This document shows positions 61,575 to 64,000 of a DNA stretch of 64,000 nt, piece by piece (positions within the stretch are counted from its first letter, which is position 1; each line of letters starts with the position of its first letter). This DNA is from Rhizobium sullae (GTDB lineage Bacteria > Pseudomonadota > Alphaproteobacteria > Rhizobiales > Rhizobiaceae), in assembly GCF_900169785.1 (NCBI RefSeq), contig NZ_FWER01000021.1, positions 32,092 to 96,091 on the forward strand. The letters are read 5' to 3'. The position numbers were made by a program, and so were the translations under genes. The notes beneath the pieces are model-generated. The model ran no database searches and had not been told where the DNA came from. It saw only the letters and a program-made list of their open reading frames with translations.

Positions 61575-62225
61575 CTACCAGCTTACCCGGTAATTGACGT
61601 TGACGCTGGCCGAGCTGCCGGATGAAAGCGGATTGGTGACCGCCGCATTGAGATTGAGGTTCGGAAGAATAGTCTGGCTGACACCGACTGAACTCGAAAA
61701 ATCCCTGCCGAAATCCGTCACGCTGCTTCCTGCAGAAATCGACGTTCCAGTCCCCGGATAGATCAGTTTCAGAGCCTGAGTTGCCGTCACCGACGTCTGA
61801 CGTGTTTCGACAGCATCGTAATCGACGTTGACAAACCGGCTTGTCTGCAGGTCGAGCGAGTCCGATAGGATGAAGCTGCGCGAGCGGCTGAGCATCAGCG
61901 ACCCGCTGCCGCGCAGCGTATCGATCCGGAGGCTTGCGTCCTGCTGCGCCTTTCCTGTCGGTGTGACGCGGGCCTTGATGATCTTCCCCCAAAGCGTCGC
62001 CTGTTCGGAGCCGGGCTGGATGGCCTCGCCATCGGTCGATGCGAGCGCCAGGTCGGCGCCGGCACTCGTTTCCCATTCGGATGGAAGACGAAAGCCCATC
62101 GTTGTCTTGTAAGACTGCTCGGAAACCCGCACTGGAGTCCAGATCAGAAGATTGTCCGCCTTGGCCGGAAGAGCCCCCAAAAGGCACAGGCCTGACAATA
62201 ATAATGTTCTCTTCAACATAGTCAT
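61575..62225 (-). CDS. Hypothetical secreted beta-rich protein
   Basis: 216 residues. A signal peptide (LLLSGLCLLGALPAKA) precedes a Ser/Thr-rich body whose alternating hydrophobic pattern suggests an exported beta-sheet protein; it ends in VNVNYRVSW, where the C-terminal aromatic recalls an outer-membrane beta-barrel. No family recognised. GGA is 6-7 nt before ATG 62225. The in-frame codons further upstream (Arg/Ala-rich) are part of a GCGC-rich stretch and not assumed to be translated. Confidence 0.6.
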   Translation of the reverse strand: MTMLKRTLLLSGLCLLGALPAKADNLLIWTPVRVSEQSYKTTMGFRLPSEWETSAGADLALASTDGEAIQPGSEQATLWGKIIKARVTPTGKAQQDASLRIDTLRGSGSLMLSRSRSFILSDSLDLQTSRFVNVDYDAVETRQTSVTATQALKLIYPGTGTSISAGSSVTDFGRDFSSSVGVSQTILPNLNLNAAVTNPLSSGSSASVNVNYRVSW

Positions 62226-62547
62226 CAAAATCCAATCGCGCCAAGCGCGCGCAATGCGCAAAAACCCGCGCGCGATGCGCGCTTTCGCGCGTCCTCTCAC
62301 TCCTCCCGTTTTTATGAACTGGCCCAGCACAAGGTGCCGTTGCCATGCAGCGCGGCAGCAGTCGCAGGCGACTGCTGAACAACTGCGGCATCCTGTGGAA
62401 ATCCTGCAGGAATTGTTATCAGGATCACATCAGAGGCTCGTTCTGTAAACCACTCAACGGTAGAAAAGTGCTGCACTGCACACTTGCCGCCCATTTCAAA
62501 GCCTTGTAGAGCCAGAGGCTAATGGGAAATTTTCGGCAAAAATCGGC
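62226..62547. other. Intergenic region upstream of dxr with GCGC-rich tract
   Basis: 322 bp between divergent genes. It contains a tract of clustered GCGC and CGCG tetranucleotides (about 62236-62297), the 10-bp inverted repeat at 62356-62377, and a TCCTGCAGGA palindrome nearby. The dxr promoter must be here, but no clear -35/-10 pair was found. No gene is supported. Confidence 0.5.
62356..62377. repeat. 10-bp perfect inverted repeat upstream of dxr
   Basis: CAGCAGTCGC-AG-GCGACTGCTG, arms 62356-62365 and 62368-62377. It could be an operator or the stem of a small RNA hairpin; no T-run follows, so a terminator is less likely. Confidence 0.5.
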
Positions 62548-63741
62548 ATGACGACCGGCAGAAATGCGCCGCGGCGCCTCAGCATCTTTGGTTCGACCGG
62601 CTCGATCGGACAAAATACGCTCGATGTCATCCAGCAGCTCGGCGGCCGGGAGAACTACGAAATTTCCGTAGTGACCGGCAATGAAAACGTTGAGCTGCTT
62701 GCACAGCAGGCAAAAGCGACCGGCGCCCGGCTCGCGGTTACTGCGAACGACGGCAAATACAAATCGCTGAAAGCCGAGCTCTCCGGCAGCGGCATCGCAG
62801 TTGCGGCGGGCACTGCGGGACTGGCGGAGGCCGCCGACATCGAAGCGGACTGGGTCATGGCCGCCATCGTCGGCACGGCGGGGCTGGTGCCGACACTGGC
62901 GGCAGCACGCAAGGGTGCAACGATCGCCCTCGCCAACAAGGAATGCCTTGTTTCGGCGGGCGATCTCTTCGTCAAGGCAGTGCAGAACGGCGGCGGGCGG
63001 CTGATCCCGGTCGATAGCGAACACAGCGCCATCTTCCAGTCACTTGACGAAAATCAGCGGCACGCCGTCGAACGGATTATCCTGACGGCATCGGGCGGCC
63101 CTTTCCGCACATGGTCGCGTGCCGACATGGCAAATGTGACTGCGGCGACTGCACGCGCCCACCCGAATTGGTCGATGGGCTTGAAAATTTCAATCGGCAG
63201 CGCCTCGATGTTCAACAAGGCACTCGAAATGATCGAGGCTAAGCACCTCTTCAGTGTCCGCCCGGACCAGATCGAGGTGGTGGTGCATCCGCAATCCGTC
63301 GTCCATTCCATGGTCGGTTATACGGATGGGTCCATCATCGCCCAGCTCGGCAGCCCGGATATGCGGACGGCGATCGGCTATGCGTTGGAGTATCCGCGTC
63401 GGCCGAAGCTGAATGTCGAGCGCCTGGATTTTGCAAAACTCTCTCGTCTGGACTTCGAAGCGCCGGACGAAAAGCGTTTCCCCGCTCTCAGGCTTGCGCG
63501 CACGGCATTGGAGCGAGGCGGCCTGCAAGGGGCCATTATGAACGCCGCTGAGGAAGTGGCCTTTCATGCCTTCGTCGAAGAACGGATCGGCTTCCTGCAG
63601 ATGGCCGATATTGCCGAAGCAGTCATGGACAGGATGACCGCCACGGACGGCGCACACACGATGGATGACGTCTTTGCGGCCGACGCCGAGGCCCGCAGGC
63701 TCGCAGCGAAACTGGTTGCGCTCAACGATAAGGCCGCCTAA
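62548..63741 (+). CDS. dxr: 1-deoxy-D-xylulose 5-phosphate reductoisomerase
   Basis: 397 residues. First committed step of the MEP isoprenoid pathway. NADPH loop FGSTGSIGQNTLDVI near residue 14, the metal/substrate motif VDSEHSAIFQ, and the KISIGSASMFNKALEMIEA region are all intact. ATG 62548 fits the family; no strong ribosome site is visible. It converges on hemA. Confidence 0.95.
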   Translation: MTTGRNAPRRLSIFGSTGSIGQNTLDVIQQLGGRENYEISVVTGNENVELLAQQAKATGARLAVTANDGKYKSLKAELSGSGIAVAAGTAGLAEAADIEADWVMAAIVGTAGLVPTLAAARKGATIALANKECLVSAGDLFVKAVQNGGGRLIPVDSEHSAIFQSLDENQRHAVERIILTASGGPFRTWSRADMANVTAATARAHPNWSMGLKISIGSASMFNKALEMIEAKHLFSVRPDQIEVVVHPQSVVHSMVGYTDGSIIAQLGSPDMRTAIGYALEYPRRPKLNVERLDFAKLSRLDFEAPDEKRFPALRLARTALERGGLQGAIMNAAEEVAFHAFVEERIGFLQMADIAEAVMDRMTATDGAHTMDDVFAADAEARRLAAKLVALNDKAA

Positions 63742-63749
63742 CGGCGGCC
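63732..63749. terminator. Hairpin between dxr and hemA
   Basis: GGCCGCC-TAAC-GGCGGCC, perfect 7-bp arms with the dxr stop codon in the loop, between convergent genes. No T-run, so efficiency is uncertain. Confidence 0.45.
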
Positions 63750-63776
63750 CTGATTCAACGGAAAAGCTGATCGACT

Positions 63777-64000
63777 TTACGCGACTTGCCTTGCCAGGGC
63801 GCAGCGCGACCAGAGCGAATGGAGTGCCGCGACCAGTTGTTCGATGTCGGCATCGGAATGCAGCGGCGTCGGGGTGATGCGCAGCCGCTCGGTCTTCTTC
63901 GGCACCGTCGGATAGTTGATCGGCTGGACATAGACGCCGAAATTGTCGAGCAGGATATCGGAGATCCATTTGCACTTCGCCGCATCGCCGACCACCACCG
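63777..64000 (-). CDS. hemA: 5-aminolevulinate synthase, C-terminal part (partial)
   Basis: About 74 C-terminal residues; the start lies beyond the right edge of the window. YVQPINYPTVPKKTERLRIT followed by PTPLHSDADIEQ is diagnostic of the C4 (Shemin) pathway enzyme, which condenses glycine and succinyl-CoA. This enzyme in place of the glutamyl-tRNA route is characteristic of Alphaproteobacteria. The catalytic lysine is in the missing part. Convergent with dxr. Confidence 0.93.
   Translation of the reverse strand, partial: VVVGDAAKCKWISDILLDNFGVYVQPINYPTVPKKTERLRITPTPLHSDADIEQLVAALHSLWSRCALARQVA

Overview
The window is a stretch of core chromosome from an alphaproteobacterium of the Rhizobiales, most likely a Rhizobium close to R. 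etli or R. leguminosarum. Supporting signs are a GC-rich coding bias, a C4-type 5-aminolevulinate synthase (hemA) at the right edge, the aerobic cobaltochelatase pair cobS-cobT, the argH-lptM-lysA and ftsEX neighbourhoods, a CpdR-like response regulator, and several families typical of this order (DUF2125, DUF992, TIGR02302, DUF3108). Family names come from recognising motifs and gene order by eye. No database search was run.

Layout. 1-8 kb: end of a GNAT acyltransferase, an acyl-CoA synthetase, an aldo/keto reductase, a divergent TetR regulator/MFS transporter pair with two palindromic operators, tRNA-Leu(CAA), and a Kef-type antiporter carrying a cyclic-nucleotide-binding domain. 8-15 kb: YqaA and DsbB membrane proteins, an HNH nuclease, a divergent AlkA-like glycosylase/GluQ synthetase pair with abutting starts, a BrkB protein, an SDR, a HIG1-like protein, cobalamin adenosyltransferase and rhomboid protease. 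15-18 kb: etfB-etfA and 3-hydroxybutyryl-CoA dehydrogenase. 18-28 kb: tlpA-like, argH, lptM, lysA, a large TIGR02302 protein, a CpdR-like regulator, hpt, a DUF3426-like protein and ftsE-ftsX. 28-38 kb: YdcF, PlsC, ChaC, DUF2125, the hisC-tyrC operon, a methyltransferase, gloB-cupin, an EamA transporter, DUF3108, rpmB and a VUT-family queuosine-precursor transporter. 38-49 kb: phytase-like esterase, cobT, cobS, a J-domain protein, BolA, the aroK-aroB-hlyC operon, xerD and accA. 49-54 kb: a DpaA/YafK-like L,D-transpeptidase-fold lipoprotein, TusA, a CobW GTPase, a D,D-carboxypeptidase and an M20 amidohydrolase. 54-60 kb: tRNA-Arg(CCT) and the stress cluster prkA-yeaH-spoVR. 60-62.5 kb: a patch of small, poorly recognisable secreted or membrane proteins. 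62.5-64 kb: dxr and the end of hemA.

No CRISPR array, insertion sequence, prophage or obvious genomic island is visible. The interest lies mostly in regulation. A pseudoknot-capable leader overlaps the start codon of the queuosine-precursor transporter and resembles a preQ1 riboswitch. TTAACCAT (CtrA-type) boxes lie upstream of the cpdR-like gene and in the ftsE intergenic region. A twin-palindrome operator sits between tetR and MFS, a terminator/attenuator-like hairpin lies just before hisC, and a palindrome lies upstream of prkA. Protein oddities include a CobW GTPase without the Asp of its NKxD motif, a GluQ synthetase without the zinc-binding cysteines, and a J-domain protein with an N-terminal Cys/His cluster beside cobST.
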